A stretch of 64,000 nucleotides of DNA from an uncultured Oscillospiraceae bacterium. Its GTDB lineage: Bacteria; Bacillota; Clostridia; Oscillospirales; Ruminococcaceae. The first letter of the stretch is position 1, and each line of letters starts with the position of its first letter. The translations under genes and the position numbers were made by a program. Location: assembly GCA_910578255.1 (NCBI GenBank), contig CAJTQM010000003.1:58527-122526 (forward strand). Reading direction: 5' to 3'. Below are positions 42,980 through 51,383 of the stretch, in pieces. The notes beneath the pieces are model-generated. The model was not told where the DNA came from. It made no database searches and was given only the letters and a program-made list of their open reading frames with translations.

Positions 42980-44071
42980 ATGCGTTTCATCCTTCCGCGC
43001 TTTACCCCGCCGGATTTTTCTTCGCCCCGATTTTCCCAAGCGCCGGACGCGACACTTCTGCCCGCGCCAAAGGATCATGTGGCGCCGGAGCAGTATCACG
43101 CCACGACAATTTTCCCCGAATACTTTAAAATCGGCGGCCGCTGGCTGCTGGCGGAGGAAAGCCGCATGGACTGCGTTGCCGTTTACGAAAACGAGCGCAT
43201 CGCCATCCGGGAATTTCGCCGCCTAAAAAAGGGCGATCGGGTGGTCGTCGGCCGGACCGAGGACGCTTCCCAGGGAATCTATGTGTATCCCGACGGATTT
43301 TTGGCCGAAGCCCAGAACCCGGCGGAGGCCTTTGCCTTCCGCCAGAGCCGCTCCCGGGAGACGGCCTATTCCCGGGATTACGACTCGCTGTATGAACTTT
43401 TGCACCACGAAAAGGAACACGGCTTCGTCACCTGGGTGCTGGGACCGGCCTGCGCCTTTGACCAGAATTCCCGCGACGCCTTTTCCGCGCTGGTAAAAAA
43501 CGGCTATGTCCACGCGCTTTTGGCGGGCAACGCGCTGGCCACCCACGATCTGGAGGCCGGATACAAAAAAACCGCCCTGGGCCAGGATATCTACACCCAA
43601 AAATCCCAGCCGAACGGCCACTACAATCATATCGACACCATCAACCGGGTCCGGCTGGACGGCTCCATCCCCGCCTTTATCGAAAAAGAGGGCATCCAGG
43701 ACGGCATTATCTACAGCTGTGTGCAAAAGAAGGTCCCCTTTGTGCTGGTGGGCTCCATCCGGGACGACGGTCCTCTGCCGGAGGTGTACGGCGACGTTTA
43801 CCAGGGGCAGAACGCCATGCGGGAATGTGTGAAAAAATCTACCACCGTCATCTGTATGGCCACCACCCTCCACTCCATCGCCACCGGCAACATGACCCCC
43901 TCCTACCGGGTCATGGCGGACGGAACGGTCCGTCCGGTCTATTTCTACAGCGTGGATATCTCCGAATTTTCGGTCAACAAGCTGCGGGATCGGGGCAGCT
44001 TGGGGGTCAAGACCATCGTGACCAATGTACAGGATTTTGTGGTCAATATCCGCAAGGGGCTGGGCCTGTGA
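42980..44071 (+). CDS. TIGR00300/LOR-SDH-like protein (archaeal-type ornithine cyclodeaminase-like)
   Basis: The 363-residue product has two parts. The N-terminal part resembles the LOR/SDH conserved domain (DCVAVYENERIAIREFRRLKKGDRVVVG). The C-terminal part resembles the NAD-binding half of TIGR00300 proteins: LLAGNALATHDLEAG, GHYNHIDTINRVR, GIIYSCVQKKVPFVLVGSIRDDGPLPEV, ATTLHSIATGNM. Characterised relatives convert ornithine to proline or form part of arginine dihydrolase enzymes; the substrate here is inferred only. AGGAGG precedes the ATG. Its stop overlaps the next GTG (GTGA), implying coupling. Confidence 0.7.
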   Translation: MRFILPRFTPPDFSSPRFSQAPDATLLPAPKDHVAPEQYHATTIFPEYFKIGGRWLLAEESRMDCVAVYENERIAIREFRRLKKGDRVVVGRTEDASQGIYVYPDGFLAEAQNPAEAFAFRQSRSRETAYSRDYDSLYELLHHEKEHGFVTWVLGPACAFDQNSRDAFSALVKNGYVHALLAGNALATHDLEAGYKKTALGQDIYTQKSQPNGHYNHIDTINRVRLDGSIPAFIEKEGIQDGIIYSCVQKKVPFVLVGSIRDDGPLPEVYGDVYQGQNAMRECVKKSTTVICMATTLHSIATGNMTPSYRVMADGTVRPVYFYSVDISEFSVNKLRDRGSLGVKTIVTNVQDFVVNIRKGLGL

Positions 44072-44364
44072 GCGGCCCCATCCGCTGGGATGCTCTAACT
44101 CCCTGCGGCGAATGCTGTGCCGGCTGCGCCAAAAAGCAAGACGGCTTTTGCCGCGGCTGCATCGAGTCCGACGGCCACTGCAAGGAATGGGAGCAGTCCG
44201 GCGGCTGCCCCATCTTTCGCTGCGCCAAAGCCCATAACGTGTCCTTTTGCGGCCTGTGCCCGGATTTTCCCTGCGACTGGCTGCCAAAAAAGGTCACCTG
44301 GAACCCCAATATTGTGGCGCATCTTGCCGCCCTTGCCGGGGAATACGAAAAGCAAAACGGATAA
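44068..44364 (+). CDS. Cys-rich DUF3795-type protein
   Basis: The 98-residue product has eleven or more cysteines in CGECCAGCAKKQDGFCRGCIESDGHC, GGCPIFRCA and FCGLCPDFPC, the pattern of DUF3795 proteins that probably bind zinc or an Fe-S cluster. GTG at 44068 overlaps the stop of the previous gene. Third gene of the pfkB-type operon; terminator at 44416. Confidence 0.75.
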   Translation: MSGPIRWDALTPCGECCAGCAKKQDGFCRGCIESDGHCKEWEQSGGCPIFRCAKAHNVSFCGLCPDFPCDWLPKKVTWNPNIVAHLAALAGEYEKQNG

Positions 44365-44415
44365 GGGCGCCTTTTTCCGCGAGCCGGCAGGACACGCCCG
44401 CCTGAAAACAGACGC

Positions 44416-44454
44416 AAAAAAACAGCGAAGCGATGAGGCTTCGCTGTTTTTTTG
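44416..44454. terminator. Bidirectional terminator between the DUF3795 gene and tsaD
   Basis: AAAAAACAGCGAAGC/GCTTCGCTGTTTTTT with a 6-nt loop serves both convergent units. Confidence 0.88.
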
Positions 44455-44474
44455 TGCGTTAAAAAGCGCCTGTC

Positions 44475-45482
44475 TTAAGCGTCCACCGGCAAACTGGCGA
44501 TCCCGTTGAGGTCCAGCCCGGCGGTATGCCCGGCCAAAAATTCGTAATAGCCCTGGGCGCCGATCATGGCTCCGTTGTCCCCGCAAAGGGAAAGGGGCGG
44601 CTGGTACAGCTGCCAGCCTCTTTTTTGGCAGATGTCCTCCATAGCGCGGCGCAGACCCGAATTGGCCGATACGCCGCCGGCCACCACCAGCTTTTGATAA
44701 CCCAGATTCTGGGCCGCCATCACAAACCGGCTGGTCAAAAGTTCTACCGCCGCCTGCTGGAAAGAGGCGGCCAGATCGTTTGTGCGGACCGTTTCGCCCT
44801 TTTGGGCCGCGTTGTGCAAAAGATTGACCACCGCAGTCTTGAGTCCCGAAAAGCTGAAATCGTAAGGGGAGCCCTCCACCCGGGGACGGGGCAGCGAATA
44901 GGCGAACGGATCCCCTTCCTGGGCCGCCCGATCTAAAAACACCCCGCCGGGATAGGGAAACCCCATGGCCCTGGCCGCCTTGTCAAAGGCCTCGCCCGCC
45001 GCGTCGTCCCGGGTGCGGCCCACAATCCGAAAGCGGGTGTAGTCCAGCACCTCAATCAGATGGCTGTGACCGCCGGAAACCACCAGGCACAGAAACGGCG
45101 GCTCCAGCTGGGGATGGGCGATGTAATTGGCGGCAATGTGTCCGCGGATATGGTGGACCGGGATCAGCGGCTTTTGGGCGGCCATGGCCAGCCCTTTGGC
45201 AAAATTCACCCCCACCAGCACCGCGCCGATTAAGCCCGGCGCGTAGGTGACGGCGATGCCGTCGATCCCCTCCAGACTCACATTCGCCTCGTCCAGCGCC
45301 CGCTGGGTCACGCCGATGATGTTTTCGGTATGCCGCCGGGACGCCACCTCCGGCACAACCCCGCCGTATTGCCGGTGCTCCTCTATCTGGGAATGGATCA
45401 CCGACGAAAGGACCCGCCGCCCGTCCTCCACAACGGCGGCGGCGGTTTCGTCGCAGGATGATTCGATGGCAAGCAGCTTCAT
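44475..45482 (-). CDS. tsaD: tRNA N6-adenosine threonylcarbamoyltransferase
   Basis: TsaD transfers the threonylcarbamoyl group to A37 of ANN-decoding tRNAs. The 335-residue product begins MKLLAIESSCDETAAAVV, has the metal-binding HHIRGH pair, VSGGHS, GEAFDKAARAMGFPYPGG and VVAGGVSANSGLR. AAGGAGGAAG precedes the ATG. Its start overlaps the rimI stop by 4 bp in the polA-rimI-tsaD unit. Confidence 0.97.
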   Translation of the reverse strand: MKLLAIESSCDETAAAVVEDGRRVLSSVIHSQIEEHRQYGGVVPEVASRRHTENIIGVTQRALDEANVSLEGIDGIAVTYAPGLIGAVLVGVNFAKGLAMAAQKPLIPVHHIRGHIAANYIAHPQLEPPFLCLVVSGGHSHLIEVLDYTRFRIVGRTRDDAAGEAFDKAARAMGFPYPGGVFLDRAAQEGDPFAYSLPRPRVEGSPYDFSFSGLKTAVVNLLHNAAQKGETVRTNDLAASFQQAAVELLTSRFVMAAQNLGYQKLVVAGGVSANSGLRRAMEDICQKRGWQLYQPPLSLCGDNGAMIGAQGYYEFLAGHTAGLDLNGIASLPVDA

Positions 45483-45937
45483 TGTGCTTCCTCCTTTAAG
45501 CTTCGGGTCATGAGAACCGCGTCCTCCCTGGGATTTTGATAGTAGCTTTTCCGAAGACCCGCCGGGGAAAAACCGTGGCGGCGGTACAATTCCTGCGCGC
45601 CCAGATTGCTTTGGCGGACCTCCAGCGTCAAAAAAGAAAGGGATTCCCGACGAGCAAAGCTTTCCACGTCGGACAAAAGCGCCGAGGCGATTCCCTGGCG
45701 CCGGTACAGCGGGTCCACCGCGATGTTGGCGATGTACCCCTCGTCCAGCACATAATGAAGGCCCAGATACCCCAAAACCAGACCCGCGCTGTCCTGCGCC
45801 ACCATAAAGCGGGCGCGGGGGCTGCCCAGTTCAGCAAAAAACGCGTTTTCGCTCCACGGATCGGAAAAGCAGATCCTTTCCAGCGCCGCCAGCGCCGGGA
45901 TGTCCTTCTCTTTCATGGGCCTTAATTGATATTCCAT
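45479..45937 (-). CDS. rimI: Ribosomal-protein-alanine N-acetyltransferase (GNAT)
   Basis: The 152-residue GNAT protein has the acetyl-CoA loop RRQGIASALL (about 84-93) and the FLTLEVRQSNLGAQELYRRHGFSPAGLRKSYY end that marks RimI. It probably acetylates the N-terminus of S18. AGGAGGACAG precedes the ATG. It sits 9 bp after polA and overlaps tsaD, the usual companion. Confidence 0.92.
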   Translation of the reverse strand: MEYQLRPMKEKDIPALAALERICFSDPWSENAFFAELGSPRARFMVAQDSAGLVLGYLGLHYVLDEGYIANIAVDPLYRRQGIASALLSDVESFARRESLSFLTLEVRQSNLGAQELYRRHGFSPAGLRKSYYQNPREDAVLMTRSLKEEAQ

Positions 45938-45946
45938 CCTGTCCTC

Positions 45947-48508
45947 CTATTTGGCCTCGTACCAGCTGCCGCCCACCCCGCAGTCCACGCTCAGCGGCAC
46001 CGCAAGTTCTACGGCGTTTTCCATCTCCTGCTGCAGCAGAATTTTCGCCGCCTGTACATCCTTTTGGGCCGCCTCGATGATCAGTTCGTCATGGACCTGC
46101 AAAATAATGCGCGCGTCCAGCTTTTCCTTTTTTAGCCGGCGGGCGGCCTTCACCATGGCGATTTTGATGATATCCGCCGCCGTGCCCTGAATGGGGGTAT
46201 TCATCGCCACCCGTTTTCCAAACGCCTGCAAATTCTTGTTGGAGGAGGAAAGTTCCGGCAGGTACCGCCGCCGGCAAAACATCGTCTGCACATAACCGTG
46301 CTCTTTTCCAAAGGCGACAATGTCCTCCATATATTTTTTTACCCCCGAATAGGTGCGCAGATAATCCTTGATGTACTGATCCGCCTGGGCCACCGAAACG
46401 CCGATGTCGTGGGCCAGCGAGAAGGCGCCGATTCCGTAGACAATGCCGAAGTTGACCGCCTTTGCCCGGGACCGCATCAGCGGCGTGACAAACATAGGCG
46501 GCTGGTCGAATACCTGCGAGGCGGTAACCGTATGGATATCGGTGCCGTCCAAAAACGCCTGCTGCATGGTCTTGTCGCCCGCCATATGGGATAAAACCCG
46601 CAACTCGATCTGAGAATAGTCCGCGTCTACCAGCTGATAGCCCGGCCGCGCCTTAAAAAAGCGCCGCAGGTTGCTGCCCAACTCGGTGCGGACTGGGATG
46701 TTCTGCATATTGGGTTCGGCGGAACTGATCCGCCCGGTGCGGGTTTCGGTCTGGTTAAAGGAGGAATGGATTCGTCCGTCCTCCCCGATTAGCTTCATAA
46801 ACCCATCCACATACGTGGATTTTAATTTGGTCACCGTCCGGTATTCCAAAATCAGCGGGACGATGGGATGTTTATCCTTGAGATAATCCAGCACATCCGC
46901 ATTGGTGGAGTAGCCGGTCTTGGTCTTTTTCCCTGCGGGAAGCTGCAATTTTTCAAAAAGGATGACCCCCAGCTGCTTGGGCGAAGCGATGTTGAAGGTC
47001 TCGCCGGCCAACTCATAGATTTCCGATTCCAGACGGTTGATGCGCCGGGCCATCTCTTCGCCAAAGGCGACCAACTCTTCCCGGTCGACGCCAAAGCCCA
47101 CCTGCTCCATCTGGGCCAGCACCCAGGACAGGGGAATCTCCACCTCTTGCAGAAGATATTCCTGCCCGTTTTGCTCGATTTCCCGCTGCATCGGCTCCCA
47201 TACGGCCAGCAGCCAGCCCATCCGCCGCACCGGTTCCTCGAATCCCTCGATTTGGGGCAGGACCAGGCACTGCGCCGCATAAGCCGCGTTAAGCCGCTCC
47301 AAATCATAGCTGCTGGCGGTGGGGTTTAAAAGATACCCGGCCAGGCAGGCGTCAAACCGGATGCCTGCCGGCTCCATCCCCCGGTCCAGCGCCCAACGGT
47401 ACAACTGCTTGGCGCCGGCCACCGCTTTGGGGCGATCCGAAGCCATCGCCTCCCGCAAAAGCGCCTCGTCACCGGCCGAAACGCAGGCGACCTTGTCACC
47501 ACAGGATAAGGCGAAATGGGAAAGCCCATCGTCCCAGCTTATAAAAAGCATCCCTTCGGCGGCCAAAATCTCTTTGATCGAAGCGGATAAAAGGGTTTTC
47601 TCCGGCGTTTCGTCCGCTTTTTTTATACCGCCTTCGTCTGGATGCAGCCCCAGCCGTTCGATCATGGAGAACATCTCCAACCGGCTGAGAGTCCGCGCCG
47701 CCTTCTCCTCGTCCGGCTGCCGGACCACATAAGCGTCCATACCGGTTTCCACCGGCGCGTCCAGCCGAATGCGGGCCAGATCCCGGCTCAGATAGGCGGT
47801 TTCTTTGTCCTTTTCCAGCTTTTGGCGAACCGCCGGCCGAATAGACGGATCGTCCAGATGGCTGTACAGATTGTCCAGATCGTGAAACTGGTGAATCAAG
47901 GCCACGGCGGTTTTTTCGCCGATGCCCGCCACGCCGGGGATATTGTCCGAACTGTCCCCCATCAGCGCCTTTACGTCGATGAGTTGGTGGGGCAGCACCG
48001 TATATTTTTCCACAATGGCGGGGATATCGTATAGGGTGGATTCGGGCCGTCCCATTTTGGTGGTGGCAAGGCGCACCTGTACCTGCTCGGTGACCAGCTG
48101 TAGCGCGTCCCGGTCGCCGGTGGCGATGACGCATTGCCCTCCCTGCTCCTGGCAGGCACGGCTGAGGGTGCCCAAAAGATCGTCCGCCTCGTAGCCCTCG
48201 CATTCCACCACCGCGTAGCCCAGGTCGGCCAGCAGTTCCTTGAGAATCGGAAGCTGGCCCGCCAATTCCGGCGGCATCCCCTTGCGCCCGGCCTTATAGC
48301 CGTCGAACTGCTGATGGCGGAAGGTGGGCCCCTTTTTGTCGAAGGTCACCGCCACCCGGTCGGGAGCGGTTTCCTCCAGCACCCTTAACAGGATGCTTAA
48401 AAAGCCGTAGATGCCGTTGGTGTAGACCCCTTCCTTGGTGGTCAAAAGCTTGATTCCGTAAAACGCCCGGTTCAGGACGGAGTTTCCGTCAATTGTTAAA
48501 AGCTTCAT
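45947..48508 (-). CDS. polA: DNA polymerase I
   Basis: The 853-residue product has the 5'-3' nuclease (DRVAVTFDKKGPTFRHQQFDGYKAGRK; GVAGIGEKTA), a middle exonuclease-like domain, and the family A polymerase (DADYSQIELRVLSHMAGD, RSRAKAVNFGIVYGIGA, QVHDELIIEA). The middle domain lacks the DxE and other acidic proofreading residues, so 3'-5' exonuclease activity is probably absent, as in Bacillus relatives. ATG at 48508 follows AAAGGGGA. First gene of polA-rimI-tsaD. Confidence 0.96.
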   Translation of the reverse strand: MKLLTIDGNSVLNRAFYGIKLLTTKEGVYTNGIYGFLSILLRVLEETAPDRVAVTFDKKGPTFRHQQFDGYKAGRKGMPPELAGQLPILKELLADLGYAVVECEGYEADDLLGTLSRACQEQGGQCVIATGDRDALQLVTEQVQVRLATTKMGRPESTLYDIPAIVEKYTVLPHQLIDVKALMGDSSDNIPGVAGIGEKTAVALIHQFHDLDNLYSHLDDPSIRPAVRQKLEKDKETAYLSRDLARIRLDAPVETGMDAYVVRQPDEEKAARTLSRLEMFSMIERLGLHPDEGGIKKADETPEKTLLSASIKEILAAEGMLFISWDDGLSHFALSCGDKVACVSAGDEALLREAMASDRPKAVAGAKQLYRWALDRGMEPAGIRFDACLAGYLLNPTASSYDLERLNAAYAAQCLVLPQIEGFEEPVRRMGWLLAVWEPMQREIEQNGQEYLLQEVEIPLSWVLAQMEQVGFGVDREELVAFGEEMARRINRLESEIYELAGETFNIASPKQLGVILFEKLQLPAGKKTKTGYSTNADVLDYLKDKHPIVPLILEYRTVTKLKSTYVDGFMKLIGEDGRIHSSFNQTETRTGRISSAEPNMQNIPVRTELGSNLRRFFKARPGYQLVDADYSQIELRVLSHMAGDKTMQQAFLDGTDIHTVTASQVFDQPPMFVTPLMRSRAKAVNFGIVYGIGAFSLAHDIGVSVAQADQYIKDYLRTYSGVKKYMEDIVAFGKEHGYVQTMFCRRRYLPELSSSNKNLQAFGKRVAMNTPIQGTAADIIKIAMVKAARRLKKEKLDARIILQVHDELIIEAAQKDVQAAKILLQQEMENAVELAVPLSVDCGVGGSWYEAK

Positions 48509-48630
48509 ACAATCCCCTTTTGCTTTTTGCGCGCCGTATCCCGTTTTACAGCGATCTGCCCTGCTTTTTTGCAAGCGACGTTTCTCGGCGCTATGGAACC
48601 GGTCGCCGTTAAGGCGGCCATAGAAATCTT

Positions 48631-48662
48631 GGTATAATAGCAATTCCAATTGCTATTATACC
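48631..48662. repeat. 32-bp perfect palindrome overlapping the polA promoter
   Basis: Two 15-bp arms (48631-48645 and 48648-48662) around CC. Each arm holds a TATAAT, one per strand. It covers the -10 box of the polA promoter and could be an operator or a symmetric divergent start site. Confidence 0.7.
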
Positions 48663-48683
48663 ACATCCTTTTCCCGTTTACAA
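48655..48683 (-). promoter_or_regulatory. Promoter of polA-rimI-tsaD
   Basis: On the minus strand, TTGTAA (48678-48683), a 17-bp spacer and TATAAT (48655-48660), the -10 lying inside the palindrome. Confidence 0.55.
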
Positions 48684-48691
48684 AATCCCCA

Positions 48692-48720
48692 TTGCAAAAC
48701 AGGGGAAAATCTTTTATGAT
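48692..48720 (+). promoter_or_regulatory. Promoter of the deaminase gene
   Basis: TTGCAA (48692-48697), a 17-bp spacer and TATGAT (48715-48720), 44 bp before the GTG start. Confidence 0.5.
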
Positions 48721-48764
48721 AAAGGTAAGAAACTTGGGGCAAGCCCGGAAAGGCGGTCGTTTTT

Positions 48765-49256
48765 GTGACGCGCAGAGATAAAACAAACTACTATCTGGAC
48801 ATTGCGGAAACGGTGCTGACCCGCGGCACCTGCCTGCGCCGTTTGTATGGGGCGATCATCGTAAAAAACGACCAGATCATCTCCACCGGCTATGTGGGCG
48901 CCCCCCGGGGGCGGGCCAATTGCACCGATTTGGGCTACTGCACCCGGGAAAAGCTGCAAATCCCCCGGGGGCAGCGGTATGAGTTGTGCCGTTCGGTCCA
49001 CGCCGAGGCCAACGCCATCATCCACGCCGACCGGGCGGATATGATCGGCGCCACCATGTACCTGGCCGGCCGGGAATGCGCCACCGGCGAATACATCCAA
49101 AACGCCAATTCCTGCGCCATGTGCAAGCGGATGATCATCAACGCCGGAATCGAAACGGTGGTAATCCGGCAGGACAAGGATCATTTTCGGGTGATTTCGG
49201 TCCAGGAGGAATGGGTGCAGAACGACGAATCGCTGGAGGGCACTTTTGGATATTGA
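48765..49256 (+). CDS. dCMP deaminase / ComEB-type cytidine deaminase family protein
   Basis: The 163-residue zinc deaminase has HAEANAIIHA (catalytic His-Ala-Glu) and the C-x2-C ligands in NSCAMCKRM. The long insertion CTDLGYCTREKLQIPRGQRYELC is typical of dCMP deaminases and ComEB. It likely converts dCMP to dUMP for dTMP synthesis. The GTG start follows AAAGGCGG. Divergent from polA. Confidence 0.88.
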   Translation: MTRRDKTNYYLDIAETVLTRGTCLRRLYGAIIVKNDQIISTGYVGAPRGRANCTDLGYCTREKLQIPRGQRYELCRSVHAEANAIIHADRADMIGATMYLAGRECATGEYIQNANSCAMCKRMIINAGIETVVIRQDKDHFRVISVQEEWVQNDESLEGTFGY

Positions 49257-49339
49257 CCCTTGTGAATCAAAGTGCAACGTGGTATACTGTTAAAATCGGT
49301 CAAAACCGTTTAGAACAAAACGCAAAGGAATGATCAAGC

Positions 49340-49963
49340 TTGCCGAATTGGAACCTTTCAAACGAAGCGATGCTGGGGCTGGGACTGGGCGCGGTAGCGC
49401 TGGCGTTTTTGCTGATCCTGTGGCTGATTAAGCGCAGTACAAACCCCAAGGTCTGTAAAAAGAAGGTCACCGGTATTTTAAAGCGCTTTGCCGGTATCCG
49501 GCAGTTTCGGGTGCTGACCGATCTGGACCTGGCCTTCGAGGGGCAGACCGCCCACTTTGACCAGGTGCTCATCGGGTTTTACGGCATCTCCTTCATCACC
49601 TGTCTGGGGGAATCCGCCGCCTATTACGGGCAGGAGCGAGACGCCAGCTGGAGCCGGGTCGACGACGGAAACAAAAAGGTCTCCTTTCCCAACCCGCTTT
49701 TGGCAGGGGAAAAGGGAATTGACACCGTCCGCCGGATATTTTCCAAAAACGATGTGTATAATATTCAGATGGAGCACCTTTTGGTGTTTGCCGGCGCCCG
49801 CAAAAAAACCGAAGTCTATGTCAAATCCACTGTTCCGGTGCTCAAGCGCAAAGAATTGGGCCAGCTTTTAGACAAGGTGAAATACCAAAAAGACAACAGC
49901 GTGGATGTGCAGAAGCTGGCTGGGCTTTTACAGCAGTACGCCCAAAAATCCAGCGCCGTATAA
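49340..49963 (+). CDS. Membrane-anchored NERD-like protein
   Basis: The 207-residue product has one membrane helix (about 10-28) and a cytosolic domain. FRVLTDLDLAFEGQTAHFDQVLIGFYGISFITCL resembles the core strands of nuclease-related (NERD) domains, where an Asp and a later Glu/Lys pair would be catalytic. Whether a complete active site is present is not clear. TTG at 49340 follows AAAGGA. It ends just upstream of the riboswitch promoter. Confidence 0.55.
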   Translation: MPNWNLSNEAMLGLGLGAVALAFLLILWLIKRSTNPKVCKKKVTGILKRFAGIRQFRVLTDLDLAFEGQTAHFDQVLIGFYGISFITCLGESAAYYGQERDASWSRVDDGNKKVSFPNPLLAGEKGIDTVRRIFSKNDVYNIQMEHLLVFAGARKKTEVYVKSTVPVLKRKELGQLLDKVKYQKDNSVDVQKLAGLLQQYAQKSSAV

Positions 49964-49969
49964 TTTTTC

Positions 49970-49998
49970 TTGACATTCTCCCGGCGGTTTTTTATAAT
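49970..49998 (+). promoter_or_regulatory. Consensus promoter of the riboswitch-oadB unit
   Basis: Perfect TTGACA (49970-49975), a 17-bp spacer and perfect TATAAT (49993-49998). Transcription would start near 50005, exactly at the first aptamer stem. Confidence 0.88.
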
Positions 49999-50005
49999 GT
50001 GGTGG

Positions 50006-50096
50006 TAAAAGGGAGTAGCAGGCAGCGATACGCTGCGGTATTTTGCGTCAATCCGGAAAAAGCTTCCCGCAGATACCCGAAGTTGCGAGACTTTTA
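50006..50096 (+). ncRNA. yybP-ykoY family riboswitch aptamer (Mn2+-responsive)
   Basis: P1 is TAAAAG (50006-50011) with CTTTTA (50091-50096). The conserved GGAGTAGC follows the 5' strand directly, and GCGAGA precedes the 3' strand, as in the known class (AGCAAGA before P1). A GCAGCG/CGCTGC hairpin and GCGTCAAT lie between. Members of this class bind Mn2+ and usually turn genes on. Assigned from the recalled consensus, not from a covariance search. Confidence 0.78.
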
Positions 50097-50130
50097 TTAT
50101 GGGAGTCAGCCATAATAAAAGTCTCTTTTT
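50087..50130 (+). terminator. Riboswitch expression-platform terminator
   Basis: A perfect 15-bp stem (50087-50101 with 50111-50125) and five T residues. Its 5' arm contains the 3' strand of aptamer P1, so P1 and the terminator exclude each other. Ligand binding should stabilise P1 and allow read-through into oadB. Confidence 0.85.
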
Positions 50131-50237
50131 GTTGTCCTTCGGCCCATTGCCCTTTTGGCCGCGGGACAAGACGGCTGTCTTCCCCAAAGAAGTTTTGTTG
50201 CCGTTTGTAAAGCGCGGCAGGAAAGGAGTCTTAAAAA

Positions 50238-51368
50238 ATGGCGGATCTTTTTAGCAATGTCGCCAATATCCAGTGGCAGATGGTTGTCATGTGGGTTATC
50301 GGCGGCCTTTTGATCTGGCTGGCGATCAAAAAGGAAATGGAGCCAACCCTGCTTTTGCCCATGGGCTTCGGTGCGATTTTGGTCAACCTCCCCTTTTCCG
50401 GGGCGGTGAACCAGACCTATCCCACCGGCGTGGAGGAAGGCCCCATCGACGTGTTGTTTAACGCCGGAATCGCCAACGAATTGTTCCCTCTTTTATTGTT
50501 TATCGGCATCGGCGCCATGATCGACTTTGGCCCTCTGCTGGCCAATCCCAAAATGATGCTTTTTGGCGCGGCGGCCCAATTCGGCATCTTTTTCACCTTA
50601 AGCCTGGCGCGGTTTCTGGGCTTTTCTTTAGAAGACGCCGCCTCGGTGGCGATTATCGGCGCGGCGGACGGTCCTACCTCGATCTTTGTCTCCCAGTATT
50701 TTCAGTCCAACTATATCGGCGCGATCATTGTGGCCGCCTATTCCTACATGGCGTTAGTCCCCATCGTTCAGCCTGCGGTCATCAAGCTGATCACCACCAA
50801 AAAAGAGCGCCAGATCAAGATGGACTACGCGGCTTCGGGCGTTTCCAAGCCGGTGCGGATTCTGTTCCCCATTCTGATCACCGCCATCGCCGGCGTCATC
50901 GCCCCCCGCTCGGTGGCGCTGGTGGGATTTTTGATGTTCGGCAACCTGATTCGGGAATGCGGCGTATTGGGAAGCCTTTCCCAGTCGGCCCAAAAGGAGC
51001 TGGCCAACCTGATCACCCTGCTTTTGGGGCTTACCGTCTCGACCAAGATGCAGTGGCAGGCGTTTTTGAACCCGCAGACGCTGATGATTATGGGCTTGGG
51101 CCTGGTCGCCTTTATCTTTGACACGGCCGGCGGCGTGCTGTTCGCGAAATTTTTAAACCTTTTCTCCAAAAAGAAGATCAATCCCATGATCGGCGCGGCG
51201 GGCATCTCGGCCTTTCCCATGTCCTCTCGGGTGGTGCATAAAATGGGGCTTGCGGAGGATCCCAGCAACTTTTTGCTGATGCACGCGGCGGCGGCCAACG
51301 TCTCCGGCCAGATCGCCTCGGTCATCGCCGGCGGCTTAATTATCACCCTTGTTACCAACGCGCTGTAA
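50238..51368 (+). CDS. oadB: Na+-transporting decarboxylase beta subunit-like protein
   Basis: The 376-residue integral membrane protein has the OadB/GcdB/MmdB pattern: GIGAMIDFGPLLANP, the conserved IIGAADGPTSIFV with the Asp used for Na+ transport, and FDTAGGVLFAK, SAFPMSSRVVHK and MHAAAANVSGQIASV. In classical pumps it couples biotin-dependent decarboxylation to Na+ export. No alpha subunit or biotin carrier is nearby. AAAGGAG precedes the ATG. It is controlled by a Mn2+-type riboswitch and followed after 15 bp by a tiny oadG-like gene. Confidence 0.9.
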   Translation: MADLFSNVANIQWQMVVMWVIGGLLIWLAIKKEMEPTLLLPMGFGAILVNLPFSGAVNQTYPTGVEEGPIDVLFNAGIANELFPLLLFIGIGAMIDFGPLLANPKMMLFGAAAQFGIFFTLSLARFLGFSLEDAASVAIIGAADGPTSIFVSQYFQSNYIGAIIVAAYSYMALVPIVQPAVIKLITTKKERQIKMDYAASGVSKPVRILFPILITAIAGVIAPRSVALVGFLMFGNLIRECGVLGSLSQSAQKELANLITLLLGLTVSTKMQWQAFLNPQTLMIMGLGLVAFIFDTAGGVLFAKFLNLFSKKKINPMIGAAGISAFPMSSRVVHKMGLAEDPSNFLLMHAAAANVSGQIASVIAGGLIITLVTNAL

Positions 51369-51383
51369 AGGAGGTTTTTTGCC

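Noticed and set aside
43223..44287. A 354-codon minus-strand frame
   Set aside because: It lies antisense to the TIGR00300-like and DUF3795 genes, has no ribosome binding site and shows no family pattern.
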